NCBI GenBank assembly: GCA_964527215.1
Contig: CAZGNZ010000017.1
Span: forward strand, 24,759-88,758
Length of the DNA: 64,000 nucleotides
Origin: CAZGNZ01 sp964527215
Lineage (GTDB): Bacteria > Fidelibacterota > Marinisomatia > SCGC-AAA003-L08 > JACNLC01
Direction of reading: 5' to 3'
Shown one piece after another: positions 17,647 through 26,660 of the stretch (position 1 is the stretch's first letter; each line of letters begins with the position of its first letter). The notes under the pieces are model-generated. The model ran no database searches. It saw nothing but the letters and a program-made list of their open reading frames with translations, and had not been told where the DNA came from. The translations under genes were made by a program, and so were the position numbers.

Positions 17647-20160
17647 ATGAATGATATAAAAGTACTGATTGTTGAAGACGAAGTTAATCTGTGTGAGCTG
17701 GTAAAGCTGGGTTTGGAAAATATGGCCAGTAATTATCAGATTTATATCGCTCACAACGGACAAGATGCACTAGAGGTTTTGGATAAAACAGCCATTGACG
17801 TGATGGTGACGGATATCCGGATGCCCGGCATCAGCGGGATTGAACTCCTGGAAAAAACCAATGAGCTCTTCCCCGCTCTTCAGACCATTGTGATAACAGG
17901 TCATGGTGATCTGGACAATGCCATTGAAGCCCTGCGCCTCGGTGCCCTGAATTATATCAAAAAACCCGTCTCTTTTGAAGTACTGCATTTTTCAATTCAG
18001 AAAGGGATAGAAAAAGCAAACCTGAAGCACCAGCTGGAGGCGAACGAGCAAAAATTCCGGAATGCTTTTATGTCTGCCCCGATGGGCATGATGATATTTA
18101 AACCGCACCACCCGTTTATTCAGGTTAATCAGACAGTCTGCAGCATGCTGGGGTATTCTGAAAAGGAACTTCTGAAGAAAACCATTGAGGATATTACCAA
18201 TCCCATCAGCATTGAAAAAGAGTCAGAAACCATCTCGAAACTGATGGCCGGCGAAGAAGACAGCGCCAGTTACCAGACGAGATATATCTGCTCGGACAAA
18301 CATGAGATATGGTGTAATGTGCATCTGTCCCGCTCAGATGACAGCACAGGCCGGACAGCCCATCTCATCGCCCAGGTTTTGGACGTTTCGGATCAGATTA
18401 AGGGATCCAAAATCAGGTCAGCCACCTACAAAATCTCCCAGGCCGCCCATATGGCCACCAGTCCTGAGGAACTGTTCAAAAGTATCCACGACGCCATTGC
18501 CGAGCTGATGCCGGCCAGTAATTTCTTCATTGCCCTTCACGATAAAGAAAACAATAAGCTGAATTTTCCCTATTTTGTGGATGAGAATGATCCCCCGCCC
18601 GATCCTCAGGCTTTGGAAAAAGGGCTGACAGAGTATGTTCTGAACAGCGGCAGTCCCCTTTGGGCGCCCCCGGACGTGTTTGAAGAACTGCTGCGAAACG
18701 GGGACATAGAGATTCTGGGGACACCGGCGGTTGACTGGCTGGGAGTACCTCTTACAGCCAATGATGAAGTGATGGGCGTCATGGTCATTCAGAGCTATAC
18801 GGAAGGCGTATGCTTCAGCGAGGATGATCAGCAGGTTCTGGTATTTGTTTCTGAGCAGATAGCCATGTCCATCCGGCAAAAAATAATTCTGGATGCGCTT
18901 CAGAGTTCTGAAGAACAGTACCGCACCCTGATTGAACATTCCAACGACATGATTTTCACCTGCGATACTCGCGGAAACTTTACATTTGTTAATTCTCAGA
19001 CGGAGACCATCACCGGATACAAGTTGGAAAAACTTTCGGGCAAACCTTTGACGATTGTCTCTCATCCTGATGATATTGACACCGTGAATGACGCATTAAA
19101 ACGGCTTAAGACCGGTGAAACCGCCAACTACGAAACTCGAATTTTTGGTTCAGACGGCCAGGTGATATATCTGGATGTTAACAGTACACCATTGTATGAA
19201 AAAAACAAACTGCTTGGAATTGTGGGTTTCGGAAGAGACATCACGGAGCAGAAACTTGCAGAAGCCGCCCTGGAGGTGGAACGGGCATATCTGGATGAAC
19301 TGTTTCTCAGTGTTCCCGAAGGCATTGTACTTGTAGATAATCAGAGCAATATCATTCGGATTAATCCGGAATTCACCAATATTTTTGGGTACACTGAAGA
19401 GGAAGTCATCGGCAAAAATATCGATGATCTTGTGACAAATGAGGAAGTCAAGGACGAAGCGACACAGCTGACCAAAGTGTTTGGTGAGGGCAATCGTCGG
19501 AAAATAGAATCCATGCGGTACCGCAAGCACGGAGCTCCCGTACACGTATCCATCATTGGTGCTCCCATTCAGCTGTCCACGGGTCAGGTGGCCGTGTATG
19601 CCATCTACCGGGATATCACAGAACGCAAAAATGCAGAGGCAGAACTTGCATACCGGGCCCGCAATGATTCCTTAACCGGATTGTACAACCGCCCCAGCTG
19701 TTTCGACCGCCTGGAACAGGAGCTCTCCTATGCCAAACGTTATAAAGTGGATCGGGCGGTTCTGTTTCTGGATGTGGACAGTTTTAAAAAGGTCAACGAC
19801 CTCTACGGTCACGATGCCGGTGATAAAATCCTGATTGAAGTTGCCCAGCGGCTGAAAGAGTCCCTGCGTGAAAGTGACAGCCTGTACCGTCTGGGCGGAG
19901 ATGAATTTGTTATCATTCTCAGCAATCCCGATGAAATTTGTCCCGAAATTGTGGCAGGACGATTGAATGATGCGCTGTCAATGCCTTATGACATTTGCGG
20001 ACACCACATCGATTTTGTAACCGCCAGTATCGGAATCAGCAAATACCCCGAAGATGCCATTGATGTATCAACACTGGTTAACAGAGCGGATAAGGCCATG
20101 TATGAGGCCAAAAAAGCTGGAAAAAACTGTTTCCGAAATTATACGGATCACATGGAATAG
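17647..20160 (+). CDS. Receiver-PAS-GAF-PAS-PAS-GGDEF diguanylate cyclase
   Basis: The 837-aa cytoplasmic protein couples a phospho-receiver and sensor domains to c-di-GMP synthesis. The receiver (1-120) has 'VEDE' and phosphoacceptor Asp56. PAS domains lie at about 135-250, 420-540 and 545-665, each ending in a PAC-like 'GFGRDITEQKLAE' or 'AIYRDITERKNAE'. A GAF-like domain occupies about 265-415. The cyclase domain ends with the intact active site 'GGDEF' (750-754), and five residues before it an RxxD product-inhibition site ('RESD', 741-744). No EAL domain is present. It is therefore likely an active, feedback-inhibited cyclase. The receiver closely resembles that of the protein at 1-2230. 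A strong terminator follows. Confidence 0.94.
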   Translation: MNDIKVLIVEDEVNLCELVKLGLENMASNYQIYIAHNGQDALEVLDKTAIDVMVTDIRMPGISGIELLEKTNELFPALQTIVITGHGDLDNAIEALRLGALNYIKKPVSFEVLHFSIQKGIEKANLKHQLEANEQKFRNAFMSAPMGMMIFKPHHPFIQVNQTVCSMLGYSEKELLKKTIEDITNPISIEKESETISKLMAGEEDSASYQTRYICSDKHEIWCNVHLSRSDDSTGRTAHLIAQVLDVSDQIKGSKIRSATYKISQAAHMATSPEELFKSIHDAIAELMPASNFFIALHDKENNKLNFPYFVDENDPPPDPQALEKGLTEYVLNSGSPLWAPPDVFEELLRNGDIEILGTPAVDWLGVPLTANDEVMGVMVIQSYTEGVCFSEDDQQVLVFVSEQIAMSIRQKIILDALQSSEEQYRTLIEHSNDMIFTCDTRGNFTFVNSQTETITGYKLEKLSGKPLTIVSHPDDIDTVNDALKRLKTGETANYETRIFGSDGQVIYLDVNSTPLYEKNKLLGIVGFGRDITEQKLAEAALEVERAYLDELFLSVPEGIVLVDNQSNIIRINPEFTNIFGYTEEEVIGKNIDDLVTNEEVKDEATQLTKVFGEGNRRKIESMRYRKHGAPVHVSIIGAPIQLSTGQVAVYAIYRDITERKNAEAELAYRARNDSLTGLYNRPSCFDRLEQELSYAKRYKVDRAVLFLDVDSFKKVNDLYGHDAGDKILIEVAQRLKESLRESDSLYRLGGDEFVIILSNPDEICPEIVAGRLNDALSMPYDICGHHIDFVTASIGISKYPEDAIDVSTLVNRADKAMYEAKKAGKNCFRNYTDHME

Positions 20161-20278
20161 CCCTTGAGCCCTGCAAATTTCCGGGGCTCGAAAAGCAGTC
20201 TTCCATTTTCAGGCCGCCACAGGGAAACAGGATGATGGCCGAAATTCTTGATATGTCAGTCACATTCCTGATGTATGC

Positions 20279-20306
20279 AGAAAACGCCCCTTTCGGGGCG
20301 TTTTGA
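20279..20306. terminator. Bidirectional rho-independent terminator
   Basis: The perfect hairpin AAAACGCCCC-TTTC-GGGGCGTTTT at 20281-20304 lies between the convergent diguanylate cyclase and ribonucleotide reductase genes. Because it is flanked by A-run and T-run on both strands, it can end transcription from both sides. Confidence 0.92.
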
Positions 20307-20357
20307 GTCTTACTGTGCCAAGCGTGGTATGCTCAGCGGAAATGACTGTACCGAGAA

Positions 20358-21062
20358 CTACTTGTCACATTTACTGTAACCGCAGCTTGGATCCATGCAG
20401 ATATCGCAGCCGTTTTCAAGCTTCAGTGTTCTATTCCCGCATTCGGGACATATTTTGAACCGCGTCATTCCGCCATTGCCTTCATCGCTTGTGAAAACTT
20501 TCTGGACAGAACCGGTGGTTCTGGCTGCCATCGGAGGTCCGTTATCTGCCACCGGGCGGGGATCCGGCCGGTCAAGGATTCCAACGTCATAGAAAAACTG
20601 TTCAATGACATCTGCAATTTCCGCATAAAAGGAATGGTAGTATTTTCCGCCCTTGAATGATCCTCCGCTTGGATCAAATATTCCCCTGAGTTCTTCCAGA
20701 ATGAAGTAGGGATTTGGAGATCTTCTGAAAATGGCAGAGATCAGACGGGTCAGCACCACATACTCCGGTGCTCGTGAGAGGTCTTTGGAATTGATAAATA
20801 TCTCGATGGGGCGTTTGCGGCCGTGCTCGTTATAATATCCCAGTGTGATGAAGACAGAATTTTTCACAAATGCGCTTTTTAATTTGTACACTTTGGCGTC
20901 CACACACTCCGGTCGGACAAAGGCAAACGGCTCCTGAGAAGCATTTGGATAGGCAGCAGTCGTTTGGCCCGATTCTGACGACGGTGCCTGACCCGCGGAA
21001 GGTTCAGGCTTTGAAGGGGGCATATACTCTTTAATTTTACTTTCAGAATCTAGTTTAATCAC
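20358..21062 (-). CDS. Class II ribonucleotide reductase C-terminal subunit (TSCPD domain, NrdJb-like)
   Basis: This 234-aa protein corresponds to the C-terminal part that in many NrdJ proteins is fused to the catalytic chain. Residues about 55-165 form a TSCPD-type domain ('VFITLGYYNEHGRKRPIEIFI', of which 'EHGRKRPIEIFI' is typical). The C-terminus carries three CxxC-like cysteine groups ('CPECG', 'CDIC', 'CGYSKC') likely to bind zinc or serve as redox-shuttle thiols. The N-terminal 50 residues are Pro/Ser-rich and probably flexible. Its GTG start (21062) overlaps the stop of the catalytic gene as TAGTG, which indicates coupled translation; ATG at 21023 is an alternative. Split NrdJa/NrdJb pairs are known in Pseudomonas. 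Confidence 0.85.
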   Translation of the reverse strand: MIKLDSESKIKEYMPPSKPEPSAGQAPSSESGQTTAAYPNASQEPFAFVRPECVDAKVYKLKSAFVKNSVFITLGYYNEHGRKRPIEIFINSKDLSRAPEYVVLTRLISAIFRRSPNPYFILEELRGIFDPSGGSFKGGKYYHSFYAEIADVIEQFFYDVGILDRPDPRPVADNGPPMAARTTGSVQKVFTSDEGNGGMTRFKICPECGNRTLKLENGCDICMDPSCGYSKCDK

Positions 21063-23596
21063 TATTTAACTTCCTCTAAATCTTTACTGCTGTGTAAAAA
21101 ATCATCAATGCCTGCTGAATTTCTGTTCAAATAATGATAAACCGTGGTCAGCGAGCCATCCGGTAGTTTGAGAATTTCCTCTCCTTTGCAAAATACCGCG
21201 CTGCCATCTTCCCGTGTTATTTCAAAAATTCTGTCTTTTGCTTCCTGAAACGGCGTTTTAACTTCGTCAGTGGCCAGTATTGCGGAGCGGGATCCGTCCC
21301 GGTATACAGTAATGCCCTTCAGCTTTTTCTTCCAGGCAGACAAATAGATATCCGAGATAACCTCTGGTTCAATATCTTCAGCCAGATTAACGGTTGATGA
21401 TATGCTGTGATCGATAAATTTCTGACAGACACTCTGAATTGTGACGCGGTGTTCAGGGTCAATATTGTGGGCAGTACTGTGAAAATATTCCGGCAGAATG
21501 TCATTGATGTCGGTTCTCTCATCCACCTGTTCCTGAAGGCCGTTTTTATCAATATAGGCTTTCACCGTGGAATGAAATACTTTGAACAGTTTGTTGTTGA
21601 ACGACTCAGATCGTCGCGTATAAAACAGGGCGAAAATGGGTTCGATTCCCCCTGAAACACCAATATAGTTTTTTTCAGAAGACTGATATCCTAATACGAT
21701 ATTGGAAATTGAACCGGTGGGAGCAATAGACATGATGGCCATGTTCCGCAAACCGTTTTTCTTAATAAGGGCTCTGGTTTCATCGCTGAGAGCTTCTTTG
21801 ATAAACGGGCAGCGCATATATTCCCGCTGACTGAAAATCGGGGATGCACCCTTTTCCTCTGCCAGGCCGGCCGAAGCCTGATACGCCGCATTGGTGATGA
21901 AACTCATAATCTCGTTCATGATCTCCAGCCCTTCGGGAGATCCATAGGGTACCGAAAGCTGGTTCAGCATGTCTGCCACGCCCATGATTCCCAAACCCAG
22001 TCGCCGGGTTTCGGCTGCAGCGCGCCGCTGTTTTTCCAATGCATTGAGATCTTCATTCCATTTGACAACATTGTCAAGAAAGCGCACCAGAACCCGCGTG
22101 GTTTCTGCAAGCTGATCCCAGTTGATCCGGGCATCAGGCTCATAGCCGTTGTCCACAAACCGCGACAGGTTGACTGAACCAAGATTACAGGCACCTCCGC
22201 TTTCCAAGGGAACTTCCGCACATGGATTGGTGCTGATGATGGGGCGTCCGACATAGTTGGAGGGTGAATATCGGCTCATGGTTGACCAGAATATCAGACC
22301 CGGTTCTGCAGTGCGGTAATTGCCTTCTATAAACTGATCCCAGATTTCACGGGCTTTGACCATCTTTCGAATCTCGCCTGTGGGATCACTGCTGAAATAC
22401 AGCATGAAGTCACCGGACTGCCGAACAGCCAGATCAAACTCCTGATCCTGAAGCATGAATACGCAGTCGCCGTAAACATCCCGCTTTGCAGCATCCTGAA
22501 AACAGCCCTGCTTAAGGGTTACGCCATAATCCTGGAAAAGCCGGTTATTCAGTTCCACAAATGAATCAAACGTGCTGAGCAACTCATATTCATTTATGTT
22601 TTTACAGGGGATGCCGGCAGAATAATGATTATCCTCGGAATGCGGTGAATTCTTGATCAGATTGCGGTTTAATTTTTTATATACAATATATGTGTTTTCA
22701 CCATATTTTTTCTGCTCATCCACAGCCTGCATAAACTCATCACTGGCTTTGATGGAGATATTGGCAAAACGAACCTGTATATTTTCTGCTACCTGTTTCT
22801 GAATCGCGTCCAGCTGTTTTTCATCAAACATACCGGACCACTTACACTGTTCAACGATCTGATTGGTGACCCAGTTCGGATCCTGTTTGGCTTTAATGAA
22901 ATGAAAAATGTCCGGATGCTTGATATCAATGGTCAGCATGAGAGCACCCCGGCGGCCGCTTTGACCGATCAGACCAGTGGTCAGTGAATAAAGTTCCATG
23001 AAGGATACCGCACCCGAAGATGAATCGGCAGCATTGTGCACCACCGCATCTTTCGGACGCAGACATGAAATATCCACTCCGACACCACCGCCATAGGAAT
23101 AGGTCCGGGCACATTCAAATGCCGCCTTGTAAATGGAGTCAATATCATCATCATCGATCCTGGCCACAAAGCAGTTGGCCAGTGTTTTCAGACGATAGAG
23201 ATCACCGGCACCGGCCAGTACTCTGCCGCCCGGCATGAATCGACCTTCATATAATTCAGTATAGAACCTTTCCGCCCACTGTCTCTGTTTGGGGCGTGAG
23301 GGTTCGACGGTTGCCATAAAAGCGGAAATTCTTTTGAAAGCATCCTCCGGACGCTTTTCAATAAGTTCGTTGTCCAAATCTTTAAGATAATATTTTTTTG
23401 CGTAAATATTCTGCGCAAGCTCACTGTCACCAAGGTAATCCGGATGCGTTGGAAGCGTACCGTCGTCTATCTTTTCCTGAAGATAATATGTCAGTTCCTG
23501 ATATGTACCGACACGCTTTTTCCCAATAACTGAAACTGTTTTGCCATGATGATTGAACATTTTATCAATCAATTGAAAACCTCTTTCACTCTGCAC
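21062..23596 (-). CDS. nrdJ: Adenosylcobalamin-dependent ribonucleotide reductase, catalytic subunit (class II, NrdJa-like)
   Basis: The 844-aa enzyme reduces ribonucleotides to deoxyribonucleotides using a cobalamin-generated thiyl radical, so DNA precursor supply does not depend on oxygen. Visible motifs are 'LANCFVARIDDDD' with the first active-site Cys (near 158), 'YGGGVGVDIS' of the barrel, 'STNPCAEVPLESGGACNLGSVNLS' whose core 'NPCAEVP' has the radical Cys and Glu (near 446), and the C-terminal 'AYKDGSR'-like segment 'TVYRDGSRSAIL'. The first possible start is GTG 23596, but AGAGG precedes an in-frame TTG at 23572 and ATG lies at 23560, so the true N-terminus may be slightly shorter. 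It needs the downstream small gene, which is fused in other species. Confidence 0.94.
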   Translation of the reverse strand: MQSERGFQLIDKMFNHHGKTVSVIGKKRVGTYQELTYYLQEKIDDGTLPTHPDYLGDSELAQNIYAKKYYLKDLDNELIEKRPEDAFKRISAFMATVEPSRPKQRQWAERFYTELYEGRFMPGGRVLAGAGDLYRLKTLANCFVARIDDDDIDSIYKAAFECARTYSYGGGVGVDISCLRPKDAVVHNAADSSSGAVSFMELYSLTTGLIGQSGRRGALMLTIDIKHPDIFHFIKAKQDPNWVTNQIVEQCKWSGMFDEKQLDAIQKQVAENIQVRFANISIKASDEFMQAVDEQKKYGENTYIVYKKLNRNLIKNSPHSEDNHYSAGIPCKNINEYELLSTFDSFVELNNRLFQDYGVTLKQGCFQDAAKRDVYGDCVFMLQDQEFDLAVRQSGDFMLYFSSDPTGEIRKMVKAREIWDQFIEGNYRTAEPGLIFWSTMSRYSPSNYVGRPIISTNPCAEVPLESGGACNLGSVNLSRFVDNGYEPDARINWDQLAETTRVLVRFLDNVVKWNEDLNALEKQRRAAAETRRLGLGIMGVADMLNQLSVPYGSPEGLEIMNEIMSFITNAAYQASAGLAEEKGASPIFSQREYMRCPFIKEALSDETRALIKKNGLRNMAIMSIAPTGSISNIVLGYQSSEKNYIGVSGGIEPIFALFYTRRSESFNNKLFKVFHSTVKAYIDKNGLQEQVDERTDINDILPEYFHSTAHNIDPEHRVTIQSVCQKFIDHSISSTVNLAEDIEPEVISDIYLSAWKKKLKGITVYRDGSRSAILATDEVKTPFQEAKDRIFEITREDGSAVFCKGEEILKLPDGSLTTVYHYLNRNSAGIDDFLHSSKDLEEVK

Positions 23597-24171
23597 ACAG
23601 ATTTAATCAGGTAATGAATTGATGCAGAATATCCTTATTGAACAACAAAATCTCCCCGGACCATAGTGGGGCTATTGTTTATACTTAATTTGATGATATC
23701 GAATTTTGTTATCGACGGATGAATTTGGATGGAATAAATAAGCGTTTCCAATCCTGTCATAAAAATATAAAACCATTCTGCTTCTTCACCCAAAATAAAA
23801 TTCAAATACAAAGAATAAATCCCAATCAGAATCCACGGCACATACTGTTTTCATGTTGGTATTTTTATATTTACAAGATACCGTCTCAAAACCATACAAT
23901 TCCGGCACCACACACGGATTGTATCTTGTGCTGGAAAATCGGGTGAGATTGACCGGAAAAAATCCTGCATTGAAATCATGATTCATCAAACCGAATTTCC
24001 ATGATTAGGGTAAGTGTTTTTTTGTGGCAAGTTTACGGGAAAATCTCGGATTGGGTTACCAGAATTGTTCAAAACAACAGACAGACATTCAGGATATAAT
24101 ATATGTCAAATATGCTGCTGACAAGAATATCATCACTTGAACTTCGGCCCGGTCCGGTCTGCAGAGTAAAC
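23597..24171. other. AT-rich intergenic region upstream of nrdJ
   Basis: Together with the adjacent mobile element this forms an 813-bp gene-free stretch between nrdJ and the ClC gene. It is AT-rich, and the short open frames in it show no protein character. It must hold the nrdJ promoter. I saw no convincing cobalamin riboswitch or NrdR box by eye. Confidence 0.5.
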
Positions 24172-24355
24172 CTATCCCGAATATTTCATGAGAAATCTAT
24201 TCCGATGACGGATCTGCTCAATTCTACTGCGTTATACTCGAAAAATGTTCTCAACGTACTGTCCAGTACGATTTCACTCATTTTTCTTCATATGCCTTGT
24301 AGAATCAATCATTTTCATCATCTCATCACGAAGTCTCGTGAAATATCCGGACTAT
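24172..24355 (+). mobile_element. MITE-like element, copy A (176 bp) with CTAT target duplication
   Basis: The element body is 24176-24351. It begins CCCGAATATTTCATGAGA and ends with the near-perfect inverted copy (TCTCGTGAAATATCCGGA). Both sides carry the direct repeat CTAT (24172-24175 and 24352-24355). It contains the 62-nt core at 24238-24299 that is identical in all three copies. Compared with copies B and C it lacks the left-arm TTC-loop hairpin and about 100 bp of the right arm including the GAACCCATGGGTTC palindrome, so it is an internally deleted form. No coding capacity. Confidence 0.85.
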
Positions 24356-24409
24356 TGTAAATGACTGCCCCGAACTGCTGCGGAAAATTTGATTATAACC
24401 GTGACTGGA

Positions 24410-26497
24410 TTATATCAGCTGTGTCAATTCCGCAATGGAAGAGTGCTCTCCAAATACGATCAGTCTGTGTTCCGCCCGTATTACCATTCCGGTTCTCGGT
24501 ATCTGTGAAGTCACTCCGTTCGAATCCCGTTTTTGAACCAGCAGAATATTGATCTGTCCGCGGGAAATGCGGTTGAATTCCTGAATTGTCAAGCCGACGA
24601 AACGTGAGGGTATTTCGATTTCTGCAATCTCGTATCCGGGAATGACTTCGATGATATCGGATCGGCTTCTGCGGGCGAATTTCAAGTTGGAGGCGAGCTG
24701 CTGTGTCACTTGGGTCTGGTTGATTAATTCCTGATACTCGAACAGGATATCCTTCCGCATTACCTGTCCCAAAAGACGGTTGTGCTCATCAACCACCGGA
24801 ATACCCATCATATCGTGCTCCAGCATGGCTTTAAGTACAACCGGTATGGGCGTGTCGGGCATTGCCGACGGATACTGCTGCCGCGCGATATCATTGACAC
24901 CGGCATTGGCAGGAAAGTCTTCCAGACGCCATATGAATCGCCGCATCATTCCCTGGGTGATAAGACCCGTGAGTATTCCGTCTGAATTTACGACATACAA
25001 AATCAGATCGTCAGATCCCGACATGCGTTCCAAAAGCTCATTGACATTGCTGTCTTCCGGAAGAGTATGGACAGAATCCGTCATCAGTGAAGATATCTCC
25101 AGCCGGTTGAGAATATTCAGTTCCGTTCCGCTTTCGATATCCAAACCTCTCCGTTTCAGCTTCAATGTATATATGTTGCCGTCCGTAAATCGGCTTGAAA
25201 TGACCATTGCGACAATGCTGGAAACCATCAGGGGCAGAATAATGGTATATTCTGAGGTGAGTTCAAATATAATGAGGATTGCCGTCACAGGGGCATGGGT
25301 CGTTGCTGCCACCATCGCTGCCATTCCCACCAGGGCATAAGCCCCAGGTGCAGCGGCCACATCAGGATACAGGCTGTGAAACAGACTGCCCGTCAATCCG
25401 CCCAGCATGGCTCCCATGAACAGCGACGGAGCAAAAACACCGCCGGAGGCTCCTGCACCAAGGGAAACACTGGTCGCAATCATCTTTCCTGCCAGGAGCA
25501 CACCTGCCAGCACAAACGGCATTTCATCTGCCAGTATCTGATCCATGGATTCATAACCCACTCCCATTACCTGTGGAATAAAAACTGCAAATCCACCCAT
25601 TACCAGACCGCCGATCAGGCCTTTGACACTTACAGGCAGTGAGAGTCCGTCAAATACATCTTCAGAAAAATAAAGAGCGCGGATAAAAAGCAATCCTGCT
25701 GCCCCGGTGATAATTCCCAGCACGGCATAAAATATTATTTCGTAAGGTGAATTCAATTCATACACAGGGGGAATAAAGGCCGGAAAATTCCCATAAACAC
25801 CACGGGAAATCACTGTTGCAAAAACCGAGGAAATAATAACCGGACCGACGGCGGCAGCACTGAAATCCCCAAGCACGACTTCACTGGCGAAAATAGCGCC
25901 TGCAATGGGTGCATTGAAAGTTGCCGCTATTCCGGCAGCGGTACCGCAGCCGATGAAGGTTTTCATGCGCCGCTGTGAAACCTGAAAAAGCTGCCCCATC
26001 GTCGATCCAAATGCTGATCCAATCTGTACAATGGGACCTTCCCGTCCAACAGCAGCACCGGAGGCAATGGAAAACGCAGATGCCAAGGCCTTTATGATCA
26101 CCACCCGCATTCGAATCAATCCGTTTCGGGTTGCCACTGCCGCCATCACTTCCGGCACACCATGTCCCTTGGCTTCCGGTGCGAAACGCTTGACAAATGC
26201 CGCTACTGCGGCGATACCCAGCGCAGGAACCAGAATACTTACCATCACCGGGGAAATCAGGTCTGAAAGGACATCATGCCAGAGTATATTTCTGAATATA
26301 TCGATCAGTGAACGAAATCCCACAGACAGATAACCGCCCGATATTCCGATCAGAACTGCCATTGCTATGACAAACAGCTGATCGTAGGCCTTGATTCCGG
26401 ACAGGGGTTTCTGAATCAGATTCTGTAGAGTGTTCCGAACTCTGATATATGTCCGAAAACGGTTTATTTTCTTTCTGGTCAGTGGTTTGCTTTTCAT
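24410..26497 (-). CDS. ClC-family chloride channel/antiporter with CBS pair and TrkA_C domain
   Basis: The 695-aa membrane protein has an N-terminal ClC core of about 430 residues. The three anion-pathway signatures are 'GHGVPEV' (111-117), 'GREGPIVQIGSAFG' (151-164, gating Glu153) and 'GAGASGGVFAPSLFMGA' near 355. A tandem CBS domain pair follows (about 475-610, nucleotide-sensing in relatives). The last 70 residues look like a TrkA_C/RCK_C domain ('IEIPSRFVGLTIQEFNRISRGQI', core 'IPSRFVGLTIQEF'). This suggests ligand-controlled Cl- transport. Whether it is a channel or a Cl-/H+ exchanger cannot be settled from sequence. The gene is monocistronic, with 160 bp between it and the upstream TPR gene's end. 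Confidence 0.92.
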   Translation of the reverse strand: MKSKPLTRKKINRFRTYIRVRNTLQNLIQKPLSGIKAYDQLFVIAMAVLIGISGGYLSVGFRSLIDIFRNILWHDVLSDLISPVMVSILVPALGIAAVAAFVKRFAPEAKGHGVPEVMAAVATRNGLIRMRVVIIKALASAFSIASGAAVGREGPIVQIGSAFGSTMGQLFQVSQRRMKTFIGCGTAAGIAATFNAPIAGAIFASEVVLGDFSAAAVGPVIISSVFATVISRGVYGNFPAFIPPVYELNSPYEIIFYAVLGIITGAAGLLFIRALYFSEDVFDGLSLPVSVKGLIGGLVMGGFAVFIPQVMGVGYESMDQILADEMPFVLAGVLLAGKMIATSVSLGAGASGGVFAPSLFMGAMLGGLTGSLFHSLYPDVAAAPGAYALVGMAAMVAATTHAPVTAILIIFELTSEYTIILPLMVSSIVAMVISSRFTDGNIYTLKLKRRGLDIESGTELNILNRLEISSLMTDSVHTLPEDSNVNELLERMSGSDDLILYVVNSDGILTGLITQGMMRRFIWRLEDFPANAGVNDIARQQYPSAMPDTPIPVVLKAMLEHDMMGIPVVDEHNRLLGQVMRKDILFEYQELINQTQVTQQLASNLKFARRSRSDIIEVIPGYEIAEIEIPSRFVGLTIQEFNRISRGQINILLVQKRDSNGVTSQIPRTGMVIRAEHRLIVFGEHSSIAELTQLI

Positions 26498-26660
26498 AGT
26501 CCGAACTCAAGGCGGCAGATGTATTGGAGCAGTGTGTCTGTACCGGAAAGACGAATGGTTCCGTTTCCCTGATGTGTTGACAACCAGCATTGAAAACTGC
26601 ATTTCACTGATAGTGAAACTTCGATATCTGATTTAAATACAGTCATTAATCCGACTTATC

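Noticed and set aside
21636..21652. GGGTTCGATTCCCC resembles a tRNA T-loop
   Set aside because: It lies inside the nrdJ coding frame on the minus strand, and no acceptor, D or anticodon stems surround it.
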